The notes beneath the pieces were generated by a model. It made no database searches. It had not been told where the DNA came from and saw only the letters and a list, made by a program, of their open reading frames with translations. Shown in pieces: positions 9,071-17,146 of a stretch of DNA of 64,000 nucleotides. The stretch comes from Nocardia otitidiscaviarum NBRC 14405 (GTDB lineage: Bacteria; Actinomycetota; Actinomycetes; Mycobacteriales; Mycobacteriaceae), in contig NZ_BAGD01000065.1 in the NCBI RefSeq assembly GCF_000308635.1, positions 26,051-90,050 on the forward strand, written 5' to 3'. The translations under genes were made by a program, and so were the position numbers. How positions within the stretch are numbered: position 1 is the first letter of the stretch; every line of letters begins with the position of its first letter.

Positions 9071-9131
9071 TGCAACCATTAGTTGCACATCACTCTAGAG
9101 GTGGACGGCGAATTGCGCAACCGTTGGTTGC
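9071..9131. promoter_or_regulatory. Two copies of a GCAACC-NTTN-GTTGC operator
   Basis: GCAACCATTAGTTGC at 9072-9086 (flanked by T and A, giving 6-bp arms) and GCAACCGTTGGTTGC at 9117-9131 match at 13 of 15 positions and are 45 bp apart, about four helical turns. They lie immediately upstream of the SRPBCC-ArsR-SRPBCC operon. The second copy touches the end of the GT87 gene. Two equal sites in phase suggest cooperative binding by the ArsR protein. Confidence 0.65.
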
Positions 9132-10355
9132 CTATTGGGTCGCGCCCGGCACCGAGCGAACCCGCCACACCGTCGTCGCCGCCGCGATCAGCAGGACGAC
9201 GTAGGCGATCACGTACCCGTTCATGAGCAGCGGGGCGACCGGCCACGACGGCGGAAACAGGAACAGCCCCACCGTTACCCAGGTGTCGTTCCAGTGGTAC
9301 GCCCAGGCCGCGGTCCACAGCCACAGCACCGCCGCCGCGACCCACCAGCGAGCATCCCGCTCGGCGCGGTGGGCACAGTAGACGAACAGTGGAACGAACC
9401 AGACCCAGTGGTGACTCCACGAGAACGGCGATACCGCGCTCGCGGTCGCTCCCGCGAGAGTGACCGCGAGCAGGCGTTCACCGCCGCGGTCCAGCGCCGC
9501 CACGACGGTGAGGGCCACGGCGACAACGCCCGTCGCGAGCAGCAACCACAGCCACGTGGGCACGGCACCGTCGGCCAGATGGGCGAGTGTGCCCCGAATC
9601 GACTGATTGGCCGGATGTCCGTCGGGCGCGATGCGATCCGAGCGCAGAAAGGTCGAGCCCCAGTACTGCCGGGAGTCGCCGGGCAGCACGATCCAGGCCA
9701 GCACGACGGTGGCGGCGAAGGCCGCCGCGGCGGTCATGGCCGAACGCCATTGGCGCAGCGCGAGAAAGTAGAGAATGAAGAAGCCGGGCACGAGTTTGAT
9801 ACCGGCGGCCAGCCCGACACCGAGACCGCGGAGTCGGGCGTGCTCCGGCCGCGACACGCCCCACAGCACGAGCAGCATGAGAATCAGATTGATCTGCCCG
9901 TAGTACAGCGTGGTGCGGACGGGTTCGAGGAAGACACAGATGGTCGCCACCAGTGCACTGAGGCCGACCAGCCGGGGACCGATCCGGTAGCCGAGAATGC
10001 GCCAGCACATCAGCACACAGCCGAGGAGTGTGATCAGATTGAGCACCAGCCAGGTATCGGTCACATAGGCCCAGGGCACCGCCACGACCGGCAGGAACAC
10101 CAGGGTCGAGAACGGCGTGTAGGTGTACAGCAACCCGTACAGCGTGGTCTCGGTGTAGAGCGGCTGCCCCCGCAGGATGCGCAGCGCGCCATCGCGATAG
10201 ATGTGCGCGTCCAGACCGCCGACCAGGATCCCGACCCTGTCCAACCAGGGGTCGACGGTGGTGAACAGCAGCGATACCGCAACCACCGCGCTCACCGAGA
10301 GCAGGAGAAGCGTTCGGCCGGAGTGCGGCACCTCCGGCGATCGCACATTGTCCAC
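9132..10355 (-). CDS. GT87-family (DUF2029) polyprenyl-phosphate-mannose mannosyltransferase-like membrane protein
   Basis: Polytopic membrane protein of 407 residues with about ten hydrophobic segments. Loop motifs of GT-C family 87 are visible: GGLDAHIYRDGA in the first periplasmic loop, LYYGQINLILM, GLAAGIKLVPGFFILYFL, and NQSIRG followed by SPFSWSHHWVW. In mycolate actinomycetes these enzymes use polyprenyl-phosphate-mannose to extend phosphatidylinositol mannosides or lipoarabinomannan, or use decaprenyl-phosphate-arabinose. The start is GTG 10355. An imperfect palindrome TTAGGTTACCTAA lies 7 bp upstream. The exact sugar acceptor is not determinable. Confidence 0.85.
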   Translation of the reverse strand: MDNVRSPEVPHSGRTLLLLSVSAVVAVSLLFTTVDPWLDRVGILVGGLDAHIYRDGALRILRGQPLYTETTLYGLLYTYTPFSTLVFLPVVAVPWAYVTDTWLVLNLITLLGCVLMCWRILGYRIGPRLVGLSALVATICVFLEPVRTTLYYGQINLILMLLVLWGVSRPEHARLRGLGVGLAAGIKLVPGFFILYFLALRQWRSAMTAAAAFAATVVLAWIVLPGDSRQYWGSTFLRSDRIAPDGHPANQSIRGTLAHLADGAVPTWLWLLLATGVVAVALTVVAALDRGGERLLAVTLAGATASAVSPFSWSHHWVWFVPLFVYCAHRAERDARWWVAAAVLWLWTAAWAYHWNDTWVTVGLFLFPPSWPVAPLLMNGYVIAYVVLLIAAATTVWRVRSVPGATQ

Positions 10356-10801
10356 GGGTGGTTAGGTTACCTAAGCAGATGATCTCGGACATGCCCCGAA
10401 AACCGCGGGGCATCCGACCGGTCGCGTGCCGGATGAGCGAATTCTCGGAAACCTATGACCGTGCGTGCCGGAAACCTCTGACATTCCGTGCCATCGGGCG
10501 TGCAATGCCGTGCCCGGGGCGGCGGCCCCATTACCGTATCGACGGGCATTCCGATCACGAGGCGCGGCAGGCGGACTCCCGGCCGATCTGCCGCTACCTT
10601 CCAGCAGCCTCGTGCTCGGAGTGTTTGGGGGTTGCTCGCCCAAAGCGGCCCCCGGCCCCGTCCCGTTGTGAGGCCGACGCGGTACACGAATACGCCGACA
10701 CCGGCGGGCGGCAGTGCTCCCGTGACTCCCTGCCCCCGCCGGTGCGGTCGCGTGTACGGCCGAGGCCGGGCAACAGGACTCCCCCGCAAGCGTGGAGGAC
10801 G
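10356..10801. other. 446-bp gap with a hairpin and a direct repeat; no convincing gene
   Basis: Frames here lack coding character. An 8-bp perfect stem, ATGCCCCG (10391-10398) and CGGGGCAT (10406-10413), has a 7-nt loop and no T-run. A 14-bp direct repeat, CGGAAACCTATGAC (10446-10459) and CGGAAACCTCTGAC (10469-10482), differs at one base and is spaced 23 bp. TTAGGTTACCTAA at 10362-10374 is a short palindrome near the GT87 start. These could be a terminator and regulator sites for the flanking genes. The remainder shows nothing recognisable. Confidence 0.4.
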
Positions 10802-11038
10802 ATGACGGAGGTGATCACGGCGAACACCGACGCACAACGGCTGCTGGCGGAAATCCTGACCCGCTACGGCAGCATGCAAGCCTTCTTCGACCAACTGCAA
10901 CGCGAACTCGACGGGCCCACCGAGGAACTCCCCCGCGTGACGGAGCCCGTCACCTCCCCGTGGGCCGACCCCTCCGAATGGCCCATCCGCCCCGTGCACA
11001 CCGGCGGCGGTGGCCGACACGCCCGCAAGGACGGCTGA
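10802..11038 (+). CDS. Small hypothetical protein, 78 aa
   Basis: Not recognised. The protein starts MTEVITANTDAQRLLAEILT and contains an amphipathic helix region (EILTRYGSMQAFFDQLQREL), then a Pro/Glu-rich stretch (PRVTEPVTSPWADPSEWPI) and a basic Gly/His/Arg tail. GGAGG at 10794-10798 sits only a few bases before ATG 10802; GTG 10811 is an alternative start. No signal peptide or membrane segment is seen. The strong Shine-Dalgarno and the composition shift after the start favour a real gene. It is followed on the same strand by a secreted protease. Confidence 0.55.
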   Translation: MTEVITANTDAQRLLAEILTRYGSMQAFFDQLQRELDGPTEELPRVTEPVTSPWADPSEWPIRPVHTGGGGRHARKDG

Positions 11039-11240
11039 GCACCCACCGATCCCGGCACCGCCGCGTCCGCCAGGACGTACTGCCCTGTCGGTGCGGTGTA
11101 TGCCGAACCGGAATATCTCACTTCGGGTCGACGTGCGGTCAAGACCGCGTAACGACGAGACGTTTTCGATCTTGATCTGCGCGCCCGGGCATAGGCTCGC
11201 ACGGGTTACCTCGCAGTCGTCGGATCGGAAGGGAGTGGGC

Positions 11241-11963
11241 GTGGTTCACACAGTGGGTACAACCGTCAAAGTCGCGACCGGAACGGTCATGACCATGCTG
11301 GCGCTGGCCGGGCCGGGTGCCGGGGCGGCACACGCCGACGGCGGGCCGGTGGTCGGCGGCGGCTCGGGTATCGCCCTGCAGACCGGCAATCCGCGCATGG
11401 TCGCGCTGTGCACCATGACGGCGGTGGGCTACGACCGCGAGAACCGTCTCGTCGGCATCACCGCCGGACATTGCGCCGAGGACGCGGGGGTGGCGGTCTG
11501 GGCGGAGGCCGATCCGCATGCCGGGCCGATCGGCTTCGCCGCGGTCAAGGATGTCGACCACGACTGGGCGGTCATCGAACTCGACCCCGCCCGCGTCACG
11601 CCGGTCCGCCAGGTCGGCCCCTCCGTGGTCGCGACGGTCGGCGCTCCCGCCCAGGCGATGGAGACGGTGTGCAAGAACGGCCGCACCACCGGGTTCACCT
11701 GCGGGGTGGTGTGGGATGCCTACCCCGACGAATTCCTCAGCCAGGTCTGTGCGAACCACGGCGACTCGGGCGGACCGGTGCTGCGCGGCGACCAGCTGGT
11801 GGGCATGATCAACGCCGGTGTCGGCCTGCCGGGCTCCTCCGAAATGCCCTGCACCGGGCCCGGAAACCCGTTCCACGATCCGGACGTCTCCAACCAGATC
11901 ACCGCGGTGCTGGCCGAGATCGACCGACTCGGGGTGGTGGGCGCCGGATTCCGCCCGCTGTAG
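11241..11963 (+). CDS. Secreted trypsin-like (S1-family) serine protease
   Basis: A 240-residue predicted secreted protease. A signal peptide (MTMLALAGPGAGAAHADGGP) ends at an Ala-x-Ala-like site near residue 32. The catalytic triad is visible: GITAGHC (His), DVDHDWAVIEL (Asp) and NHGDSGGPVL (Ser). Four Cys are placed as in actinobacterial chymotrypsin-like proteases. GTG 11241 follows GGGAG at 11231-11235; the frame is open upstream, but the signal peptide fixes the start here. It resembles small mycobacterial and nocardial secreted S1 proteases of unknown target. It is convergent with the large kinase gene, with a 3-bp gap. Confidence 0.88.
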   Translation: MVHTVGTTVKVATGTVMTMLALAGPGAGAAHADGGPVVGGGSGIALQTGNPRMVALCTMTAVGYDRENRLVGITAGHCAEDAGVAVWAEADPHAGPIGFAAVKDVDHDWAVIELDPARVTPVRQVGPSVVATVGAPAQAMETVCKNGRTTGFTCGVVWDAYPDEFLSQVCANHGDSGGPVLRGDQLVGMINAGVGLPGSSEMPCTGPGNPFHDPDVSNQITAVLAEIDRLGVVGAGFRPL

Positions 11964-11966
11964 CGA

Positions 11967-14900
11967 TCACGCCCCGCAGTTCTCGAACCGCAGGGTCACC
12001 CGGGTCCCGTTCGGGGTGCGCACGGTGTCGATCTCATCGGCCAACCCGTTCATGAGGGTGAACCCGCGGCCGCGCTCACTGTCGATCTGCGTGGTGGGGG
12101 CCGGAATCCACCGGCCCGCATCGCTGATCGTGGCGACCAACGACTTCCCGTGCCGGAATGCCTCGAGTGTCACGGTGGCACGGGGATCGAACCCGCCGCC
12201 GTGCTCGATGGCATTGGCCAGCGCCTCGCCGACCGCCAGCAGGATGTCGTACTCGCGATCCGGGGCCACGTCGTGCGCGGTCAGCCAACGCCGCAAGCGA
12301 TCTCGAATACCGGGCACCTGCGCCGGCGCGGCGGGCAGCACGGCGGCGAAGCTGCGCGCCGTGGCGTGCACCGGACGCACCGCCAGCAGCACCACGTCGT
12401 CGGTGTATCCGTGCGGTGGCGCCAGGCGCCGCAGCAGTTCCGAGCAGATCTCGGCGACCGGGAGGTCGGCGCATTCGGCGAGGGCCGCGCGCAAACGCGC
12501 GAAACCCTGGTCGAGGTTCTCCCCGGGCCGCTCGATCACGCCGTCGGTGTACAGCAGGATGACACTGCCGGGTGCGATATCCGCGCGACCGGTGCCGCCA
12601 CGCTCCGGCGGCGGCACCGCTACCGGCGTCCGGCGGCCACCGGTCAGGAATCCGGCCGCACCGTCCGGGCCGAGTACCAACGGATAGGGATGTCCGGCGC
12701 AGGTGTACTCCAGTGTCCGCGCGCGGCTGTCGACGACCGCGTAGGTGACGGTCGCGCAGCGGCTGCCGGGCACCACGGCCGCGTAGCGGTCCATCAACTC
12801 CAGCACCGTGGTCGGATCGGCCGCCGTGATCGCGCCCGCCGCCACCCCGGCACGCAGTTTGCTCATGACCACCGCGGCGGGCAGGCCGTGCCCGACCACA
12901 TCGCCCACCGAGATGCCGAGCCGATCGGAGCCGTGGAACGGCACCACCAGGTACCAGTCCCCGCCGACGCGCATGGCCTCACCCGCCGGCTGGTACACCG
13001 CCGCCACCGCGGCCGCGGTCGAACGCCGATCCAGATCCAACAGCTGATCCTGGAATTCGACGGCGATCCGATGCTCGCGCTGCATGATCCGCACCCGGCT
13101 CAACGCGGTCTGGGTGACGGTGGCGGTGCGGGCCAGCACATCCAGGTCCTCGGCGGTGAAGGTGCGCGATTCGGCCCACAGCAGCGCGACCGCGCCGACC
13201 ACGCGATCCGCGCCGTCGCGCAGCGGGTAGGCGACACTGGACCGGTGGTCGGCCACACCCCCGATCACGTCGGTGCCGTCGCCCGAGTGGGCGTCACCGA
13301 CCACGACCAGCCGTCCGGTGCGGATGACCTCGACGATGGGCAGCGGCGAGTCCAGTGCCAGCACCTGCTGCCTCGCCCGCACCGGAGTATCCGCGTTGTT
13401 GATGTATTCGGTTCGCACACAATCCGTTTCGGCGTCGAGCAGGGCGATGGCCGCACCCCGCGCGCCCGCACCGGACAGTGATTCCAGCAGCGCGGCCAGG
13501 ACGGCCGTGACGGTGTCGGCGGTGCGCAGCACGGTATCGAGTTCGGTCACCGCCGCCATGGCGCGCGCCAGCGCGTCACCGCGCAGCCGTCCGGCCCGCT
13601 CCCGCGCCGCGGCGGCCAGCCGCGCCGCGACCCGGTCGACCAACTCCTGCGAGGTGAACGGTTTCGCCACGTAGTCGTCCGCGCCACCGGCGAAACCCTC
13701 CCGCGCGGCCTCCCGGCCCGCGCGGGCGGAGAGCAGCAGCACCGGCGTCGACGCCAACTCCGGTTCGGCGCGAACCGCGGCCAACAGTTCGAAGCCGTCC
13801 AGCCCCGGCATCATGACATCGGCGACGACCGCGTCCGGGCGATGCTCGCGGACCGCGCGCAGGGCCGATTCGCCGTCGCCCACGACCATGGTGTCCCATC
13901 GGACCGACAGCACGCGATCCAGGTGGTTTCGCATATCGGCGTTGTCGTCGGCGATGAGCACCAGTTCCCGGCGGCCGCCACGCGGTCGCGGCTCGGCCGG
14001 GAGACTGAGCCACTGCCCGGCCTCGGTGACATAGGGGTTGTTCGCCAGGCTGGGCAGCATGCCGGATTCGACGGTCCGCGTCGCGTCCGAGCGCGGCAGC
14101 CGGATGATCACCGCGGTACCGCGACCCGGTGTGCTCTCCACCGCCACCGTGCCGTGCTGCAATTCCACCAGGCCGCGCACCAGCGACAGCCCGATCCCGC
14201 TGCCCTCGACGCTGCGCCCACGTGCGTTGTCGGCCCGATAGAACCGATCGAAGAGCCGGTCCAGGTCGTTCGGGTCGATGCCGATACCGGTGTCGCGCAC
14301 CGTGATTCGACACAGGTCCGGTTCCTCGGCGCGGACCTCGACCCGGATGGAGCCGTCGAAGGTGAACTTCACCGCGTTCGACAGCAGGTTCAGAACGACG
14401 GTCTCCCACATATCCGGGTCGATATCGGCCGCCACGGTGTCGCAGTCCAGCTCGAGAGTCAGCCCGGCGCGCTGGCACAGCTCCGCGAAAGAGGCGGCGA
14501 TATGGGCGGTCAGCACGCCCACGTCCAGGCAGCGCGGCCGGGCGGTGGCGCGCCCGGCCTCGATGCGGGAGAAGTCGAGCAGCGAATCCACCAGTCGTAG
14601 GAGCCGACCCGCATTGCGGCGGGCGGTGTGCAGCCGGTCGCCCAGGACCGCGTCCGCGGCGTCGGCCTCGGCCAGCGCATCGTCGAGCGGGCCGAGCAGC
14701 AGGGTAAGCGGGGTGCGGAACTCGTGGCTGACATTGGTGAGGAAAGCCGTTTTGGCCCGGTCGATCTCGGCGAGTGCGTCGGCGCGGCGGCACTGCTGCT
14801 CATAGGACACCGCCGCGGCCAGCGCGGAGGCCAGCTGGTCGGCGAGCAGGCGGCAGAACCCGCGATACTGCTCGTCGAGCGGCCGACGCGGGCTGATGCC

Positions 14901-15794
14901 GACGACCAGCGCCCCGATGATCGCACCCTCCCCCAGCGGCAGCACCAGGGCCCGTTCCGGAGCACCGTCCGGAAACGCCTCCGCCAGGCCGGGAACGACG
15001 GCGGCCAGATCGGCGATCTCCCGGCTGTCGGCCCGGGTGGGCCGCGCGGGCGCCCCGGGGGCCAGGTCCGACAGCGACGGCGGCAGCAGCGGTGACACCG
15101 CCGCGCTCGCCCCGTGCAGGGTCAGATCGCGACCGTCGGCGTCTTCCGCGTACACCGCGATGAAGGGCAGATCGGCGGCCTGCTGAGCGCACACCGTCAC
15201 CGCCGCGCGCACCGCGTCGCGCACCGTGCGCGATTCCATGACCGCCGCGTTGACGGCATTGAGGGCATGCAGTCGTCGTTCGCCGAGCACGCGCTCGGTC
15301 GTCTCGGTGACGGCGCAGAATACCCCGCACACCGTGCCCGTGGCGGCGACGAGCGGGCTGTAGCTGAAGGTGAAATACCGTTCCTGCGGACGCCCCTCGG
15401 TCAGCAGCGGCAGCATCAGATCGTCCGACCAGGTGGCGGCCCCGGTGTCGACCACGCTGGTCAGCATGGGGCCGATCGACTCCCAGATATCCCACCACAC
15501 CTCGCGTCCGGCTCGCCCCAGGGCGGCCGGGTGCCGATCACCCAGGATCGGCAGGTAGGCGTCGTTGTAGACCAGGAACAGCTCCCGCGCGTCCAGCCAC
15601 AGCAGAATGGGGAACCGCGACGTCAGCGCCACGGCCACACTGGTGCGCAGCTCGGCGGGCCAGTCCGCGGGCACGCCGAGCGGGTGTGCGGCCCAATCGA
15701 ACTCGGCGAACCGCCGCCCCATCTCACCACCCAGCGCGATCGCGGCGCGCAGGTCGGGCGGGATCGCGGGGCCGGACGGCGGGGGTGCGGTCAT
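11967..15794 (-). CDS. Hybrid histidine kinase / response regulator / SpoIIE phosphatase / RsbW-like ATPase
   Basis: Multidomain signalling protein of 1275 residues. In approximate order: PAS-like sensor (1-170), GAF (175-340), HisKA with NVSHEFRTPLTLLLGPLDDA (phospho-acceptor His), HATPase with NLLSNAVKF and GSGIGLSLVRG, receiver with VVADVMMPGLDGFELL (phospho-acceptor Asp), second GAF, SpoIIE/PP2C phosphatase with SVGDVVGHGLPAAVV and LLYTDGVIERPGE, and a C-terminal anti-sigma-type HATPase with AVGEALANAIEHGG and GRGFTLMNGLADEI. It therefore joins two-component sensing with the phosphatase and kinase of a partner-switching pathway. It is third in the operon PAS-ANTAR, STAS, kinase, and is divergent from a SigB/SigF-type sigma gene. 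Likely role: sensing stress and controlling the adjacent STAS protein and sigma factor. No transmembrane helix is seen, so it is cytosolic. Confidence 0.9.
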   Translation of the reverse strand: MTAPPPSGPAIPPDLRAAIALGGEMGRRFAEFDWAAHPLGVPADWPAELRTSVAVALTSRFPILLWLDARELFLVYNDAYLPILGDRHPAALGRAGREVWWDIWESIGPMLTSVVDTGAATWSDDLMLPLLTEGRPQERYFTFSYSPLVAATGTVCGVFCAVTETTERVLGERRLHALNAVNAAVMESRTVRDAVRAAVTVCAQQAADLPFIAVYAEDADGRDLTLHGASAAVSPLLPPSLSDLAPGAPARPTRADSREIADLAAVVPGLAEAFPDGAPERALVLPLGEGAIIGALVVGISPRRPLDEQYRGFCRLLADQLASALAAAVSYEQQCRRADALAEIDRAKTAFLTNVSHEFRTPLTLLLGPLDDALAEADAADAVLGDRLHTARRNAGRLLRLVDSLLDFSRIEAGRATARPRCLDVGVLTAHIAASFAELCQRAGLTLELDCDTVAADIDPDMWETVVLNLLSNAVKFTFDGSIRVEVRAEEPDLCRITVRDTGIGIDPNDLDRLFDRFYRADNARGRSVEGSGIGLSLVRGLVELQHGTVAVESTPGRGTAVIIRLPRSDATRTVESGMLPSLANNPYVTEAGQWLSLPAEPRPRGGRRELVLIADDNADMRNHLDRVLSVRWDTMVVGDGESALRAVREHRPDAVVADVMMPGLDGFELLAAVRAEPELASTPVLLLSARAGREAAREGFAGGADDYVAKPFTSQELVDRVAARLAAAARERAGRLRGDALARAMAAVTELDTVLRTADTVTAVLAALLESLSGAGARGAAIALLDAETDCVRTEYINNADTPVRARQQVLALDSPLPIVEVIRTGRLVVVGDAHSGDGTDVIGGVADHRSSVAYPLRDGADRVVGAVALLWAESRTFTAEDLDVLARTATVTQTALSRVRIMQREHRIAVEFQDQLLDLDRRSTAAAVAAVYQPAGEAMRVGGDWYLVVPFHGSDRLGISVGDVVGHGLPAAVVMSKLRAGVAAGAITAADPTTVLELMDRYAAVVPGSRCATVTYAVVDSRARTLEYTCAGHPYPLVLGPDGAAGFLTGGRRTPVAVPPPERGGTGRADIAPGSVILLYTDGVIERPGENLDQGFARLRAALAECADLPVAEICSELLRRLAPPHGYTDDVVLLAVRPVHATARSFAAVLPAAPAQVPGIRDRLRRWLTAHDVAPDREYDILLAVGEALANAIEHGGGFDPRATVTLEAFRHGKSLVATISDAGRWIPAPTTQIDSERGRGFTLMNGLADEIDTVRTPNGTRVTLRFENCGA

Positions 15795-15813
15795 GGGTGC
15801 CTCCTGACGCTCC

Positions 15814-16164
15814 TCAGTGCTTCCTGGCCTGCGCCGATGTCGGATAGACGGCCAGCACGCTGTCGAGGTTCGTCACCTGTAGCGGCCGGAGCACCCGCAG
15901 GTCGGAGGCCACCAGCCGCACCGATACCCCGGCGTCGACTCCGTGTTCGTGGCAGTCGAGCAGGGCGTTGAGTCCGGCGCTGCCGAAGTACGTCACACCG
16001 TCGAGGTCGACGACGAGCAGCCGGGCCGGATGTTCGAGGGCCGACTCCAGGGCGGCTCGCAGCCCCTCGGTGAGGGTGTGGACGCTGCTGATGTCCACAT
16101 CGCCCTCGGCTCGCACCGTCACCGCATCGTGGTCCACCTCGTGGTCGACCCGCAACCGATTCAT
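15814..16164 (-). CDS. STAS-domain anti-sigma-factor antagonist
   Basis: A 116-residue RsbV/SpoIIAA-like protein. AVTVRAEGDVDISSVHTL and LLVVDLDGVTYFGSAGLNAL are the STAS core; the Ser in FGSAG is the expected phosphorylation site. It acts in the cytosol by binding an anti-sigma kinase when dephosphorylated. ATG 16164 was chosen because upstream residues in the frame look non-coding. It is 19 bp upstream of the hybrid kinase/phosphatase gene, whose SpoIIE and RsbW-like domains are its likely partners. Confidence 0.88.
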   Translation of the reverse strand: MNRLRVDHEVDHDAVTVRAEGDVDISSVHTLTEGLRAALESALEHPARLLVVDLDGVTYFGSAGLNALLDCHEHGVDAGVSVRLVASDLRVLRPLQVTNLDSVLAVYPTSAQARKH

Positions 16165-16204
16165 CCGCCGTCCCAGTTCCAACCGTCGTATACCGCCGTC
16201 GAGA

Positions 16205-16927
16205 TTACGGGCGTCGGTCCTCCGGCGCGGCGCTACCGTGTGGACCGGAGTGCGGAGGAATGCGTTCGTGCGCCGTGAGCAGCAGATGGTCGAAGCGGCT
16301 CTGCACATTCGGCGGGGCGGGCGGTACGGAATCCAGTTCCGCGATCAGTTGCGCGGCCAGATCGCGCAGCTTCGTATTCGTCTCCTGGGACCGCCACCGC
16401 AGCACCTGGAACGCCTGCTCGGCGGTGATCCGGTAGATGCGCATGAGCACACCCTTGGCCTGCTCGATGACGGCGCGATTCTCGAAGAGGCCGGGCAACG
16501 TCTCGTCGAGCATGGTCTGCGCCGTCTCGGCGATGGTGTCGGTGAGGTCGATGTAATAGCCCGAGGTGCCGACCACCGTGCCCGCGTCGTCGAACATGCG
16601 GTCGGCCACCACGATCACATTGTGGATGCGCCCGGCGGTGTCGACGAAGCGGTGTCGGCTCGAGAACGACTCCCCGGAGTGCAGGGCGTAGTCCAGGATG
16701 TCCTGGACGTGCGCCCGGTCGTCGGGGTGCTTGTGCGACAGCAGCAGCTCCGTCGTCGGTTCGACGGTGCCGGGTGCGTATCCGTGCATCCGCGCCACCT
16801 CGTCGGACCATTCCCAGCGCTGCCCGACGAACCAGAAGCGGAATGTGCCCACGACCTGCCGCTGCCCGGTCCCGGTGATCTCGTACGCGCCCGGATCGCT
16901 CTCCGGAATCTGCACTGGCCCCTTCAC
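16205..16927 (-). CDS. PAS-ANTAR protein (predicted RNA-binding antiterminator)
   Basis: A 240-residue protein. The N-terminal PAS domain (FRFWFVGQRWEWSDEVARMH, then LLLSHKHPDDRAHVQD and the terminal strand GYYIDLTD) is followed by an ANTAR domain near residues 150-210 (ENRAVIEQAKGVLMRIYRIT, AEQAFQVLRWRSQETNTKL). ANTAR proteins bind paired hexaloop hairpins in nascent RNA to prevent termination, usually after a signal. It is the first gene of the operon with STAS and the hybrid kinase, divergent from the sigma factor. RNA targets in the window were not identified. Confidence 0.88.
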   Translation of the reverse strand: MKGPVQIPESDPGAYEITGTGQRQVVGTFRFWFVGQRWEWSDEVARMHGYAPGTVEPTTELLLSHKHPDDRAHVQDILDYALHSGESFSSRHRFVDTAGRIHNVIVVADRMFDDAGTVVGTSGYYIDLTDTIAETAQTMLDETLPGLFENRAVIEQAKGVLMRIYRITAEQAFQVLRWRSQETNTKLRDLAAQLIAELDSVPPAPPNVQSRFDHLLLTAHERIPPHSGPHGSAAPEDRRP

Positions 16928-17048
16928 TCCACGGAGTATCCCACCCCTCGAACTCCCGTACGAGCGGCTCGCCGGATCCGCTCAAAAGTGCTGTGCGGCA
17001 TGTGCTCTGACAGTGCCCCGGATCGCACTGCGCGCGGAGGGCGGGGAG

Positions 17049-17074
17049 GTTTGACGGATGCCGGAAGTGGGCAC
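17049..17074 (+). promoter_or_regulatory. SigF/SigB-type promoter candidate upstream of the sigma gene
   Basis: GTTT (17049-17052; GGTTT with the preceding G) and GGGCAC (17069-17074) are separated by 16 bp, matching the GTTT-N15-17-GGGTAT type used by mycobacterial SigF and related sigma factors, except for CAC in place of TAT. It lies 73 bp upstream of the sigma-factor ATG, so the gene may activate itself. Confidence 0.45.
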
Positions 17075-17146
17075 CCCCGGAAAGTACGTCGACTCGGTGA
17101 AGAAAGCCGCCGGTTCGACGAAGTCGGAGGGAACGAGGAGAACCCG

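Noticed and set aside
10362..10374. TTAGGTTACCTAA as an IdeR/DtxR iron box
   Set aside because: The half-sites match, but the 19-bp IdeR box needs TTAGGTTAG and CTAACCTAA arms; here they are too close and incomplete.
10630..10800. 6C-type or other structured RNA in a C-rich stretch
   Set aside because: No pair of hairpins with six-C loops could be drawn, and C-richness follows the general base composition.
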